Assembly (NCBI GenBank): GCA_902782625.1
Contig: CACZNZ010000393.1
Location: 1-7,518, forward strand
Source of the DNA: an uncultured Lachnospiraceae bacterium
GTDB taxonomy: Bacteria; Bacillota; Clostridia; Lachnospirales; Lachnospiraceae
DNA: 7,518 nucleotides
Reading direction: 5' to 3'
Shown one piece after another: positions 1-6,711 of this stretch; position 1 is the first letter of the stretch; each line of letters opens with the position of its first letter. The notes under the pieces were generated by a model. It was given only the letters and a program-made list of their open reading frames with translations. It ran no database searches and was not told where the DNA came from. Both the position numbers and the translations under genes were made by a program.

Positions 1-454
1 GTCCTGCAAAGGGGATTCTCTCCGGGAGATTCACAAACACACGGGCATTGTTGGTGATGACTTCACCGACCACACCGTTGCCACGGGTAACTGCTTTTTG
101 CAGTATACCGTTTTCGTAGGTCAGGACGATGGTCAGCCCGTCCATCTTCCAGGACAGCAGGCCTTCCTGGCCGTCAAGCCACTCCTTCAATTCTCCGGGG
201 CTTTTGGTTTTATCCAGAGAGAGCATCGGACTTTCATGCGTCTCTTTTTCCAGTTCGCTGAGCACTTCATATCCCACATGAATCGTCGGGCTTTTGCTCA
301 TAATGATGCCGGTCTCTTTTTCGAGTGCAACGAGTTCATCGTAGAGTTTATCGTACTCGAAGTTCGACATGATCTCTCGGTCTTCCTGGTAATATGCTCT
401 GGCTGCCGCATCGAGCAGGCTGACCAGTTCTTTCATCCGTTCTGTTTTACCCAT
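1..454 (-). CDS. ligA: NAD-dependent DNA ligase (LigA-type), N-terminal part, cut by window edge
   Basis: NAD-dependent DNA ligases seal nicks in duplex DNA during replication and repair, using a lysine that is adenylated from NAD+. About 151 N-terminal residues are visible; the rest (usual total about 650-670) lies left of the window. Seen: the Ia-domain YD pair (Y34, D35), the HESPMLSL segment (73-80), the adenylation motif KMDG with the nucleophile K103, and TRGNGVVGE (123-131). The start is the ATG at 454, preceded by a GGGAGGGG Shine-Dalgarno about 9 bases upstream that lies inside the end of rluF; only 2 bases separate rluF's stop from this ATG, so the two are probably cotranscribed and translationally coupled. 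Odd: several residues conserved in classical LigA differ. TRGDG reads TRGNG, GED reads GEV, the Asp of the Ia domain (E. coli D32) is N31, and the Glu two before the catalytic Lys is Ser. I infer a divergent clostridial LigA clade. Whether it is the cell's only ligase cannot be told here. Confidence 0.85.
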   Translation of the reverse strand, partial: MGKTERMKELVSLLDAAARAYYQEDREIMSNFEYDKLYDELVALEKETGIIMSKSPTIHVGYEVLSELEKETHESPMLSLDKTKSPGELKEWLDGQEGLLSWKMDGLTIVLTYENGILQKAVTRGNGVVGEVITNNARVFVNLPERIPFAG

Positions 455-456
455 GT

Positions 457-1149
457 CTAAAGCCCCTCCCGAAGCTGTTTCAGCTCTTTTTCCCCGAGGA
501 TCCGGTATTTGCCGACGGGGAGATTTCCCAGGGTGATATTCATGATCCGTACCCTTTTCAAATGTCTGACACGATAATCGAGTGCCTCACACATGCGCCG
601 GATCTGCCGGTTCAGACCCTGTGTCAAAATGATCCGAAAAGTTTTTTCCCCGGTTCTTCTGACTTTGCACGGTCTCGTTACCGTATCAAGGATGGGCACG
701 CCTTCGGACATTTTCTTTAAAAATACATTGGTCACCGGACGGTTTACCGTTACTTCATACTCTTTCTCATGGTAGTTTCTCGCCCGCAGGATCTCATCCA
801 TCAGTTCCCCGTCATTGGTCAGAAGGATAAGCCCTTCGGAATTCTTGTCCAGCCGTCCTACCGGATAGATCCTCTCGGGATAATCCAGATAGTCGATGAT
901 ATTGTCTTTCTCTTTTTTTGATGTTGTGCAGACAATTCCCAGTGGCTTGTTGAAAGCAAGGACAATCCTCTCCTTCGTAGGGTTGACCGGATTGCCGTCT
1001 ACGAATATGGCCTGTCCTTCTTCGACCTTCTGCCCGGCAACCGCCGGCTTTCCGTCCACCGTGATTCGTCCCTGCTCGATCATACGGTCGGCTTCTCTTC
1101 TGGAGCAAACGCCGGCTTCGCTTAGATATTTATTGATTCGAATCGCCAA
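457..1149 (-). CDS. rluF: 23S rRNA pseudouridine synthase, RluF type
   Basis: This enzyme isomerises a uridine to pseudouridine in 23S rRNA; E. coli RluF acts on U2604. With the start proposed here the protein has 230 residues. An N-terminal S4 RNA-binding domain covers residues 3-50 (RINKYLSEAGVCSRREAD). The RsuA/RluB/RluF-type catalytic domain follows, with GRLDKNSEGL and catalytic Asp at residue 101, then GLNRQIRRMCE near 178-188. The stretches GVPILDTVT and HEKEYEVTV resemble E. coli RluF more than RluB or RsuA. Start choice: the frame is open upstream to a GTG at 1224, with ATGs at 1194 and 1182. However, an extended -10 promoter (TGCTATACT) sits at 1185-1193, so these codons would be at or before the transcript start. 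The TTG at 1149 has AAAGGA 11 bases upstream and gives the usual MAIRINKY-like N-terminus. The family call is firm; the exact start is moderately supported. It is the first gene of the unit with ligA. Confidence 0.88.
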   Translation of the reverse strand: MAIRINKYLSEAGVCSRREADRMIEQGRITVDGKPAVAGQKVEEGQAIFVDGNPVNPTKERIVLAFNKPLGIVCTTSKKEKDNIIDYLDYPERIYPVGRLDKNSEGLILLTNDGELMDEILRARNYHEKEYEVTVNRPVTNVFLKKMSEGVPILDTVTRPCKVRRTGEKTFRIILTQGLNRQIRRMCEALDYRVRHLKRVRIMNITLGNLPVGKYRILGEKELKQLREGL

Positions 1150-1184
1150 TTTCTGATCCGTCCTTTCTGTCTTTCGTTTCATCA

Positions 1185-1212
1185 AGTATAGCATAAAATG
1201 GTTTTCTTTTAA
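1185..1212 (-). promoter_or_regulatory. Sigma-A-type promoter for rluF-ligA (extended -10)
   Basis: Read on the minus strand: -35 TTAAAA (1212-1207, 4 of 6 consensus), 16-base spacer, -10 TATACT (1190-1185) preceded by TGC, an extended -10. Transcription would start near 1178, leaving about 29 bases before the proposed TTG start of rluF, with AAAGGA inside that leader. Prediction from sequence only. Confidence 0.6.
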
Positions 1213-1299
1213 CCGAAAATTCACGTTTAAAATAAAAATTTACCATAAAGCGACATAACAACAGCAAAAAAATTCAAATAAGTTTAGGAAAATTAACGG

Positions 1300-1328
1300 T
1301 TTCGCTTTTTACAGATTAATGTTATAAT
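1300..1328 (+). promoter_or_regulatory. Extended -10 promoter for the S1-domain gene
   Basis: A perfect TATAAT (1323-1328) is preceded by TGT, giving the extended -10 TGTTATAAT. The -35 region at the right distance (TTTCGC, 1300-1305, 17-base spacer) is poor, which extended -10 promoters tolerate. An A/T-rich tract (about 1225-1298) lies upstream and could act as an UP element. The start of transcription would be near 1335, so an ATG at 1327 that opens the same frame lies within the -10 and cannot be the translation start. Confidence 0.65.
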
Positions 1329-1339
1329 GAAGCTTGTCG

Positions 1340-1361
1340 GTATGTCGGCACTTCGGCATAC
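1340..1361 (+). other. 5' leader hairpin of the S1-domain gene
   Basis: GTATGTC (1340-1346) pairs with GGCATAC (1355-1361), seven pairs including one U-G, closing an 8-base loop. It lies a few bases after the predicted transcript start. The leader continues about 115 bases to the ATG at 1450 and also contains a smaller GGC/GCC hairpin (1379-1390). No T-run follows either, so this is not a terminator. It could be an mRNA-stabilising 5' hairpin or part of a protein-binding leader. I do not recognise a known riboswitch. Confidence 0.4.
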
Positions 1362-1449
1362 TGCATTGTCACGATGGAGGCGAAAAAGCCACGGATCTGA
1401 TGATTTGTGTGTTTTCATTGTAGATTATATAGAAAGAAGGATTTTGATT

Positions 1450-2361
1450 ATGAGTGAAACTATGGCTGATTTTGAGAAAGAGATTGAGGCGTCATTCCGT
1501 CCGTTAAATGAAGGTGACATCATTGATGGTGTTGTTACAGCAGTGAATGATGATGCTGCATATTTTGATATCAACTACCATGCACAGGGCATCGTAAAGA
1601 AAGCTGATTTCAGTGACGATCCTGATTTCTCCATGCAGAGTGTAAAGGTCGGCGACACCATGAAGGTTGTTGTCCTTTCCGCAGATGATGGAGAGGGTAA
1701 TGTAGCTCTTTCTGTAAAGAAAGCTGCAAGGGCAGCTGCATGGGAAACCGTACAGAAGTACATGGATGAAGAGACCGTGATTCCTGTGAAGATCGGCGGC
1801 ATCGTAAACAAAGGTGTCATCACTTACGTAGAAGGCCTGCGTGGCTTCATCCCGGCATCCCACCTTGCCATCGGTTTTGTTGAAGATACCAATCCCTACC
1901 TCGGCAAAGAAGTGGAGGCTAAGGTAATCACTGTTGACCCGGCAAAGAACCGTCTTGTCCTTTCCGTCAAAGAAGTTCTTTTCCAGAAGAGACGTGAAGA
2001 GAAGGAAGCAAAACTGAATGCCATCGAAAAAGGTGCAATCATGAAGGGTAAAGTTGAGACCCTGAAACCTTACGGTGCGTTTATTGATCTTGGAGATCAC
2101 ATCTCCGGTCTGGTTCACATTTCTCAGATTGCTCAAAAGAGAATCGAGTCTCCGGCTGAGGTCCTCAAAGAGGGTCAGGAAGTCAAGGTGAAGGTTCTGA
2201 AAGTGGAAGACGGTAAGATCAGCCTGAGCATCAAGCAGGCAGATGATTCCGCTCCGGCACAGTCCCGTGGTCCGAGAAGAGAACGTGAAGCTACCAGCTA
2301 CAAAGATGGCGGCAACGCAACAACAGGTCTTGGCGAACTGCTCAAGGGCATCAAGTTATAA
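1450..2361 (+). CDS. Ribosomal protein S1-like protein with three S1 RNA-binding domains
   Basis: S1 domains are OB-fold RNA binders; proteins of this kind attach mRNA to the ribosome or bind RNA more generally. The 303-residue protein has three S1 repeats at about residues 20-91, 108-174 and 194-263. The third is the most canonical (KGKVETLKPYGAFIDLGDHISGLVHIS). A basic, low-complexity tail (about 264-292) ends in a short conserved-looking TGLGELLKGIKL. It is shorter than E. coli S1 (six domains) and than Bacillus YpfD (four), consistent with the reduced S1-like proteins of Clostridia. Start: the ATG at 1450 has AAAGAAGG at 1433-1440, 9 bases upstream; the frame is open back to 1327, but that ATG overlaps the promoter. 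The gene is monocistronic in appearance: own promoter, long leader and strong terminator. It would often be labelled rpsA, but I cannot show it is a genuine ribosomal subunit. Confidence 0.88.
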   Translation: MSETMADFEKEIEASFRPLNEGDIIDGVVTAVNDDAAYFDINYHAQGIVKKADFSDDPDFSMQSVKVGDTMKVVVLSADDGEGNVALSVKKAARAAAWETVQKYMDEETVIPVKIGGIVNKGVITYVEGLRGFIPASHLAIGFVEDTNPYLGKEVEAKVITVDPAKNRLVLSVKEVLFQKRREEKEAKLNAIEKGAIMKGKVETLKPYGAFIDLGDHISGLVHISQIAQKRIESPAEVLKEGQEVKVKVLKVEDGKISLSIKQADDSAPAQSRGPRREREATSYKDGGNATTGLGELLKGIKL

Positions 2362-2375
2362 GCAATCGAACAGAC

Positions 2376-2412
2376 ACCGGTTCATATGTTTCACGTATGG
2401 ACCGGTTTTTTT
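2376..2412 (+). terminator. Rho-independent terminator after the S1-domain gene
   Basis: A stem of 13 pairs is formed by 2376-2388 and 2394-2406 (outer ACCGGT against ACCGGT, with two G-U pairs further in) around the loop TTTCA. Seven T residues follow (2406-2412). It starts 14 bases after the S1 stop and ends 13 bases before the lacI-family ATG, leaving almost no room for a separate promoter for that gene. Confidence 0.9.
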
Positions 2413-2425
2413 ATAAGGTGGGTTT

Positions 2426-3505
2426 ATGCCAATGAAAAAGAAAAAAACCACGACCCGGGATATCGCGAAAGAATGCGGTGTTTCCCAGTCTACGGTATCC
2501 ATGATCTTAAGCGGCAGAACAGACATCCATTTTTCCGAAGCAACGATTCGAAAGGTTCAGCGGACTGCCGTCAAAATGGGTTATACCTATAAGCCGCGGC
2601 CCAAAAAAGAAAAGAGTCAGCAGGAAAATACAATCCTGATCCTGTGTCCGTCTCTGTCGACGGACTACTATACGACGCTGGTACGAAGCATCACAAAAAG
2701 TGCCGGCAAGAAAGGTCTTTATACGATGACTTCCTATACGATGCGACGCAAAGACACGGAGGAAGTCTATCTGCAGATGGCGCTTGATGCCGGCTTTTAC
2801 GGGGTAATCTACACCTATGCTCCTCAGGCAATTGACCGGATCAATTCGCTGCGAAAGAAGCTTCCCTTTGTTCTGATCAACGACTATAACGAGGAACTGC
2901 GGATTCCTTTGATCGAGCTCGACAGCCGAAAGTCCGGCCGCATGATCGGGGAACATCTTTACCGGCTCGGACACCGTCACATTGCCTATATGACAACGCC
3001 TCTGGATCCCCATGAACTTCCCCGTATCCGCAGGATGGAGGGGCTTCGTGAGGCTTTCACCAGAAATGGTCTTCCCGAAGAAAGTGTGGAGATCGTTGCC
3101 CTGACAAATGAACAATGGGATCATTATCTTTTGGGAAACCGCTATTATGACGTGGGTTATCAGCTGACCCTGCAATATCTGAAAAATGAACATAAAGCGA
3201 CAGCTTTTGTCGGAACCAATGACCTGATCTCGATCGGTGTCATGGATGCCCTGATCAAATCCGGATACGCTGTTCCGGAAGACTATTCGGTATGTGGTTT
3301 TGACAATGCGCTTGCCACTTCCTTTGCAGGTGTTTCCCTGACGACCATCGACCATTCTGTAGAGGAAAAGGGAGATGCCGCCGTCATGATGCTTTCCAAC
3401 ACCCATGCTTCTGTCGGGGAAAACGACAACAAAAAAAAGGCGCTGATGCGCCTGGAATATGACCCGGTGCTCCTTGTCAGGAATTCCACCGGGCCATGTA
3501 AATAG
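2426..3505 (+). CDS. LacI-family transcriptional regulator, probable regulator of araM-araB
   Basis: LacI-type proteins bind operator DNA as dimers or tetramers and respond to a small sugar or sugar phosphate. The 359-residue protein has an N-terminal helix-turn-helix at residues 9-30 (RDIAKECGVSQSTVSMILSG). A periplasmic-binding-protein-like effector domain covers about 68-352, with typical LGHRHIAYM (181-189), AFVGTNDLISIGVMDAL (260-276) and VPEDYSVCGFDN (283-294). Odd: the linker after GY is KPRPKKEKSQQ, a lysine-rich stretch without the usual PNxxAxxL hinge helix whose Leu intercalates in the operator. Start: ATG 2426 with AAGGTGG (2415-2421) 4 bases upstream; the in-frame ATG at 2432 has better spacing and is a fair alternative. 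No promoter is evident after the preceding terminator, so readthrough may supply expression. It is convergent with araB (3-base gap). Regulation of araM-araB is inferred from position only. Confidence 0.87.
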   Translation: MPMKKKKTTTRDIAKECGVSQSTVSMILSGRTDIHFSEATIRKVQRTAVKMGYTYKPRPKKEKSQQENTILILCPSLSTDYYTTLVRSITKSAGKKGLYTMTSYTMRRKDTEEVYLQMALDAGFYGVIYTYAPQAIDRINSLRKKLPFVLINDYNEELRIPLIELDSRKSGRMIGEHLYRLGHRHIAYMTTPLDPHELPRIRRMEGLREAFTRNGLPEESVEIVALTNEQWDHYLLGNRYYDVGYQLTLQYLKNEHKATAFVGTNDLISIGVMDALIKSGYAVPEDYSVCGFDNALATSFAGVSLTTIDHSVEEKGDAAVMMLSNTHASVGENDNKKKALMRLEYDPVLLVRNSTGPCK

Positions 3506-3508
3506 TGT

Positions 3509-5173
3509 TTATTTATTCTCTTCGCGAATTCTGTTGAGACGCTTCATCACGTCATTTCCGCCTCTTCCGAAGTAGTCAAGAAGGGTGTTGTACTCTGCAT
3601 AGAGCTTGTCGTATACAGCTACCTTCTCCGGATTCGGGATGTAGGTCTTATCCTGGAGTTTCGCAAATTTTGCTGCGATCTCGTTCGCATCTTTATATCC
3701 GGTGATGCTTTCCGGTGCTGCAGCTACACCAAGTACTGCTGCGCCGAGAGCACATGCCTGATCGGATGCACATACTTTGATCTCTCTGTTTAAGATATCG
3801 GTATAGATCTGAACAATCAGTGGGTTCTTGGATGGGATACCACCGCTTAATACCACGCTGTTAACCGGAACGCCTGCTTTTTCGAAACTTTCTACGATTG
3901 CTCTGGTTCCGTAAGCGGTTGCCTCAACCAGGGCAAGATAGATATCTTCCGGTTTTGTCAGCAGGTTCATACCGATGATCAGACCGTTTAAGTCAAAGTC
4001 CATCAGCGGTGAACGTACACCGTTAAACCAGTCAAGAGCTACCAGTCCGCTTGCGCCTGCCTTGTAATCTTTCAGTTTGTCAGAAAGCAGCTGATGAAGA
4101 CTGATTCCTTTTGCCTTTGCTTCTGCCGCATAATCAGCCGGAACACAGTTGTCTACGAACCATGCGAAATGATCTCCTACACAGGACTGTCCTGCTTCGA
4201 TTCCAAAGAATCCCGGCATGATACCGTCTTTTACGACACCCTGGATACCTTCGATGGTAGCATCGTGATCTGCCAGCATCAGATGACAGGAAGATGTTCC
4301 CATGATGATCATCAGCTCGCCTGGTTTTCCAACGCCGCCGCCCGGTACGGAGCAGTGAGCATCGATGATACCGGTGCCTACCGGAGTTCCCTCAAGAAGT
4401 CCGAGCTGTTTTGCCATGGATTCACAGAGTCTTCCTGCACATGCGCCAATCGGAAGTACAGGCATATTGAATTTCTCTTCTACGAAGTTCTCCATCTTCG
4501 GATCAAGAGCCTTGAAGAAGTCTTTGCTTGGGAAACCGGTCTCATGATGATAAAATGCCTTGTAACCCATGGTACATGCGGAAGTTGTCAGTGTGTCGGT
4601 CATCTCCCAGAGAATCCAGTCCATAGCCTCCATGAAGTAATCTGCCTTATCATATACTTCCGGTGCATGATGCAGTGTCTCTAAGATCTTCGGAATTGTC
4701 CACTCACTGGAGATCTTGCCGCCGTACATGGACAGCCAGGATTCGTTGCGCTCTCTGGCTACCTTATCGATAAATGCTGCTTCCGGCTCTGCACCATGAT
4801 GTTTCCAGAGTTTTACGTAAGCATGTTTTTCATTCTTGAATTCTTCTGTCATGGACAGAGGCATCTTATCCTTATTAACCGGAAGAATCGTTGCGGATGT
4901 AAAGTCAAGTCCGATACCGATTACTTCTTCCGGAAGAACCTTGCTCTGGCTCATAACACTGCGCACTACGGTAAACAGTCCGTCCAGATAGTCGCCCGGA
5001 TCCTGCAGAGCCCATGCCGGCGGAAGTGAAGCCCCTGTCGGGATATGTGTCTCCATAACAGCATGTGGATACTCATAGACTGCCTGAGCAACTTCATTGC
5101 CGTTCTCGATATCCACCAGAAGTGCTCTTACTGATAATGTACCGTAATCCAAACCAATTGCATATTTTTTCAT
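3509..5173 (-). CDS. araB: Ribulokinase, FGGY carbohydrate kinase family
   Basis: Ribulokinase phosphorylates L-ribulose (some also D-ribulose or ribitol) with ATP to ribulose 5-phosphate in the cytoplasm, the second step of bacterial L-arabinose use. The length, 554 residues, matches AraB (E. coli 566). Seen: the N-terminal phosphate-binding motif LDYGTLSVRALLVD (8-21), FTSATILPV (91-99), YGGKISSEWTIPKIL (150-164) typical of AraB, the catalytic base D271 in GIIDAH, the second phosphate loop MGTSSCH (291-297) and the adenosine motif LSGGIPSKNPL (442-452). The start ATG at 5173 has a near-perfect AAGGGAGG (5186-5179), 5 bases upstream, suggesting strong translation. It is second in the araM-araB unit, 55 bases after araM. 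Its stop is only 3 bases from the convergent lacI-family stop, with no terminator visible between. Other FGGY kinases (xylulokinase, ribitol kinase) are less likely given the AraB-specific segments; the true substrate is not proven. Confidence 0.92.
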   Translation of the reverse strand: MKKYAIGLDYGTLSVRALLVDIENGNEVAQAVYEYPHAVMETHIPTGASLPPAWALQDPGDYLDGLFTVVRSVMSQSKVLPEEVIGIGLDFTSATILPVNKDKMPLSMTEEFKNEKHAYVKLWKHHGAEPEAAFIDKVARERNESWLSMYGGKISSEWTIPKILETLHHAPEVYDKADYFMEAMDWILWEMTDTLTTSACTMGYKAFYHHETGFPSKDFFKALDPKMENFVEEKFNMPVLPIGACAGRLCESMAKQLGLLEGTPVGTGIIDAHCSVPGGGVGKPGELMIIMGTSSCHLMLADHDATIEGIQGVVKDGIMPGFFGIEAGQSCVGDHFAWFVDNCVPADYAAEAKAKGISLHQLLSDKLKDYKAGASGLVALDWFNGVRSPLMDFDLNGLIIGMNLLTKPEDIYLALVEATAYGTRAIVESFEKAGVPVNSVVLSGGIPSKNPLIVQIYTDILNREIKVCASDQACALGAAVLGVAAAPESITGYKDANEIAAKFAKLQDKTYIPNPEKVAVYDKLYAEYNTLLDYFGRGGNDVMKRLNRIREENK

Positions 5174-5220
5174 AGTAACCTCCCTTATAGATGTGCCTAA
5201 TTATTACCTTCTTTATATGA

Positions 5221-5238
5221 TGCAGATATTATTCTGCA
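5221..5238 (-). repeat. Short inverted repeat over the araM stop codon
   Basis: TGCAGA (5221-5226) and TCTGCA (5233-5238) are perfect 6-base arms around a 6-base A/T loop that contains the araM stop codon (5229-5231). No T-run follows on the minus strand, so it is not a terminator. It could be a small mRNA hairpin in the araM-araB junction, or chance. Confidence 0.35.
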
Positions 5239-6590
5239 CTCTGTTCATTTTCAAAATAATTCCTGGTTGCCTGTGCATATTCTTTGGATAAACCAAGATC
5301 CCAGATCAGCTGAAGTACCGTATATCTCGGACGAACCTCTTTCGCGTAGATCACGCTCTCATAGAGTTCCTGTAAGCTGACATCGATCTCCTGAGGATTG
5401 ATCGGAGCATCCAGCCCTGCAAAGAGCTTCTCCATGTCTTTGACAGATGGAAGCTCCTCTGCGATCATCTTCTGGATTTTATCCCAGTTTTTCTCGATAA
5501 CATCAAGACGTTCATTCCTCATCTCTACATTATTCTTCTGAGATTTTTCTTCTACATCGATGATTCCGTCTGCTGCTGCCTCGTAAACTTCATGAATCTC
5601 TTTGATCCATGCTTCTTTGTCAAAACCGGATGCTTTGACAGCGGCAAAATCAACCTTCTGCTTTTCAAGTGTATGATAGAGGTATAAAGCAATGATGGTT
5701 CCCACACCGACCTGTGTGCCGTGGAGTGCCGGGAACTTACCGTGCATAAATGCTTTCATCTCCCAGAAATGTGAGAAATGATGTTCACATCCGGATGCCG
5801 GTCTGGAGTTGCCGACGAAGCTCATAGCGATACCGGTAAGAACCAGGGCTTCCGTCACAGCCTTGATGGCTTCCGGATTGCGGTTTTGTACTTCGTTGCT
5901 GTATTTCATCACGGTCTCAATGGCTGTCTCAACCATCTCTACCACTTCGTCACAGTAGTATTCATCGTTGATGATCCGGGAAATCTTCCAGTCAAACAGG
6001 CAGGTGTACTTGCCTAATGTATCTCCAAGACCAGCGGCGATCAGTCTCATCGGAGCCTGGGAGAGGACGTCCACATCACCGATTACAGCAACCGGACCAT
6101 GTGCATCGATCGTAGTCTTCACATGATTTAAGATCACAGGTGCTCCAATCGATACGAATCCGTCCATGGAAGGTGCGGTCGCATAGATGATGTAATCAAG
6201 GCCCATACGGAAGCTGATCAGCTTGCAGAGGTCATTGAGTGTTCCGGAGCCGACAGCCAGGATCAGGTCGGAACCCGGAACAACCGCTGCCAGGATCTCT
6301 CCGATCACGTGCTCATCCGGAATCACTTCGTCATAATCTAATACTACTTTATCATAGGTAATACCTGCTTTGTCAAGCTCTTCTGCAGCAGCCTGTCCTG
6401 CTGCTTTCCAGGTATTCTTATCAGCAACCATAAAGATCTTTTCATATCCAAAATCTTTGATATGTCCAGGAAGTCTTTTCACGGCATCTTTGTCGATGTC
6501 GATCAGTTTTACTTCTGAAAAATGTTTATGTCCACAGCTACATTTGACTTCTCGATTTACATAGGAATTAAGATCCAATCCTTTTGCCAT
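5229..6590 (-). CDS. araM: AraM-type sn-glycerol-1-phosphate dehydrogenase homologue
   Basis: Bacillus AraM (EgsA) reduces dihydroxyacetone phosphate to sn-glycerol 1-phosphate with NAD(P)H and a divalent metal, and its gene lies in the arabinose operon. This 453-residue protein shows the iron-alcohol-dehydrogenase/AraM pattern: nucleotide-binding GSGTLND (114-120), ATAPSMDGFVSIGAP (137-151), and likely metal ligands D190 (AAGLGDTLGK), H270 (GCEHHFSH) and H290 (ALHGTQVG). It is longer than Bacillus AraM (about 394). Much of the extra length is at the C-terminus, and the N-terminus carries a compact Cys/His motif CSCGHKH (17-23) that might bind a metal. Start ATG 6590 has GAGGGGG (6605-6599) 8 bases upstream. 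It is the first gene of the unit with araB and has a consensus promoter and an operator-like array upstream. Family membership is firm. The physiological substrate is less certain: pairing with ribulokinase would also fit a pentose or pentitol phosphate role. Confidence 0.88.
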   Translation of the reverse strand: MAKGLDLNSYVNREVKCSCGHKHFSEVKLIDIDKDAVKRLPGHIKDFGYEKIFMVADKNTWKAAGQAAAEELDKAGITYDKVVLDYDEVIPDEHVIGEILAAVVPGSDLILAVGSGTLNDLCKLISFRMGLDYIIYATAPSMDGFVSIGAPVILNHVKTTIDAHGPVAVIGDVDVLSQAPMRLIAAGLGDTLGKYTCLFDWKISRIINDEYYCDEVVEMVETAIETVMKYSNEVQNRNPEAIKAVTEALVLTGIAMSFVGNSRPASGCEHHFSHFWEMKAFMHGKFPALHGTQVGVGTIIALYLYHTLEKQKVDFAAVKASGFDKEAWIKEIHEVYEAAADGIIDVEEKSQKNNVEMRNERLDVIEKNWDKIQKMIAEELPSVKDMEKLFAGLDAPINPQEIDVSLQELYESVIYAKEVRPRYTVLQLIWDLGLSKEYAQATRNYFENEQSAE

Positions 6591-6640
6591 AGTTGTTTCC
6601 CCCTCATTTTTTTCATTGTTTTCTTTGCTTTGTTAATCCC

Positions 6641-6668
6641 ATTATACCGTGTAAATGCGTGTTGTCAA
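6641..6668 (-). promoter_or_regulatory. Consensus sigma-A promoter for araM-araB
   Basis: Minus strand: perfect TTGACA (6668-6663), 16-base spacer, perfect TATAAT (6646-6641). Transcription should start near 6634, giving a leader of about 44 bases that contains the araM ribosome binding site. Both hexamers match consensus, so the promoter should be strong unless repressed. The operator-like sites lie upstream of its -35. Confidence 0.85.
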
Positions 6669-6683
6669 TCGGCCTGAAACGCC

Positions 6684-6698
6684 TTGATTACTAATCAA
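6684..6698. promoter_or_regulatory. Operator-like palindrome 1 upstream of the araM promoter
   Basis: TTGATTA-C-TAATCAA is a perfect 15-base palindrome with an odd centre at 6691, about 57 bases upstream of the predicted araM transcript start and 15 bases before the -35. It contains the octamer ACTAATCA (6690-6697). The binding protein is not known; the neighbouring LacI-type regulator is the obvious candidate. Confidence 0.7.
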
Positions 6699-6711
6699 AT
6701 CCCCCAAGGGA

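Noticed and set aside
98..460. Open frame of 120 codons on the plus strand opposite the ligase
   Set aside because: The minus strand carries ligase motifs including KMDG; the plus frame shows nothing recognisable.
1374..1423. Two tiny overlapping frames in the S1 leader (8 and 7 codons, joined by TGATG)
   Set aside because: Neither has a ribosome binding site at useful spacing; most likely chance.
1504..2136. Open frame of 210 codons on the minus strand inside the S1-domain gene
   Set aside because: Cys/Ile/Phe-rich translation typical of an antisense shadow, no family resemblance, and the S1 repeats on the other strand are unambiguous.
2507..3406. Long open frame (299 codons) on the minus strand inside the LacI-type gene
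   Set aside because: Its translation has no recognisable domain and it lies wholly opposite a gene with clear family motifs; it is a shadow frame.
6674..6687. Possible catabolite-repression (cre) site near CTGAAACGCCTTGA
   Set aside because: Against the consensus TGnAAnCGnWnnCA the spacing is one base short and the right half does not match.
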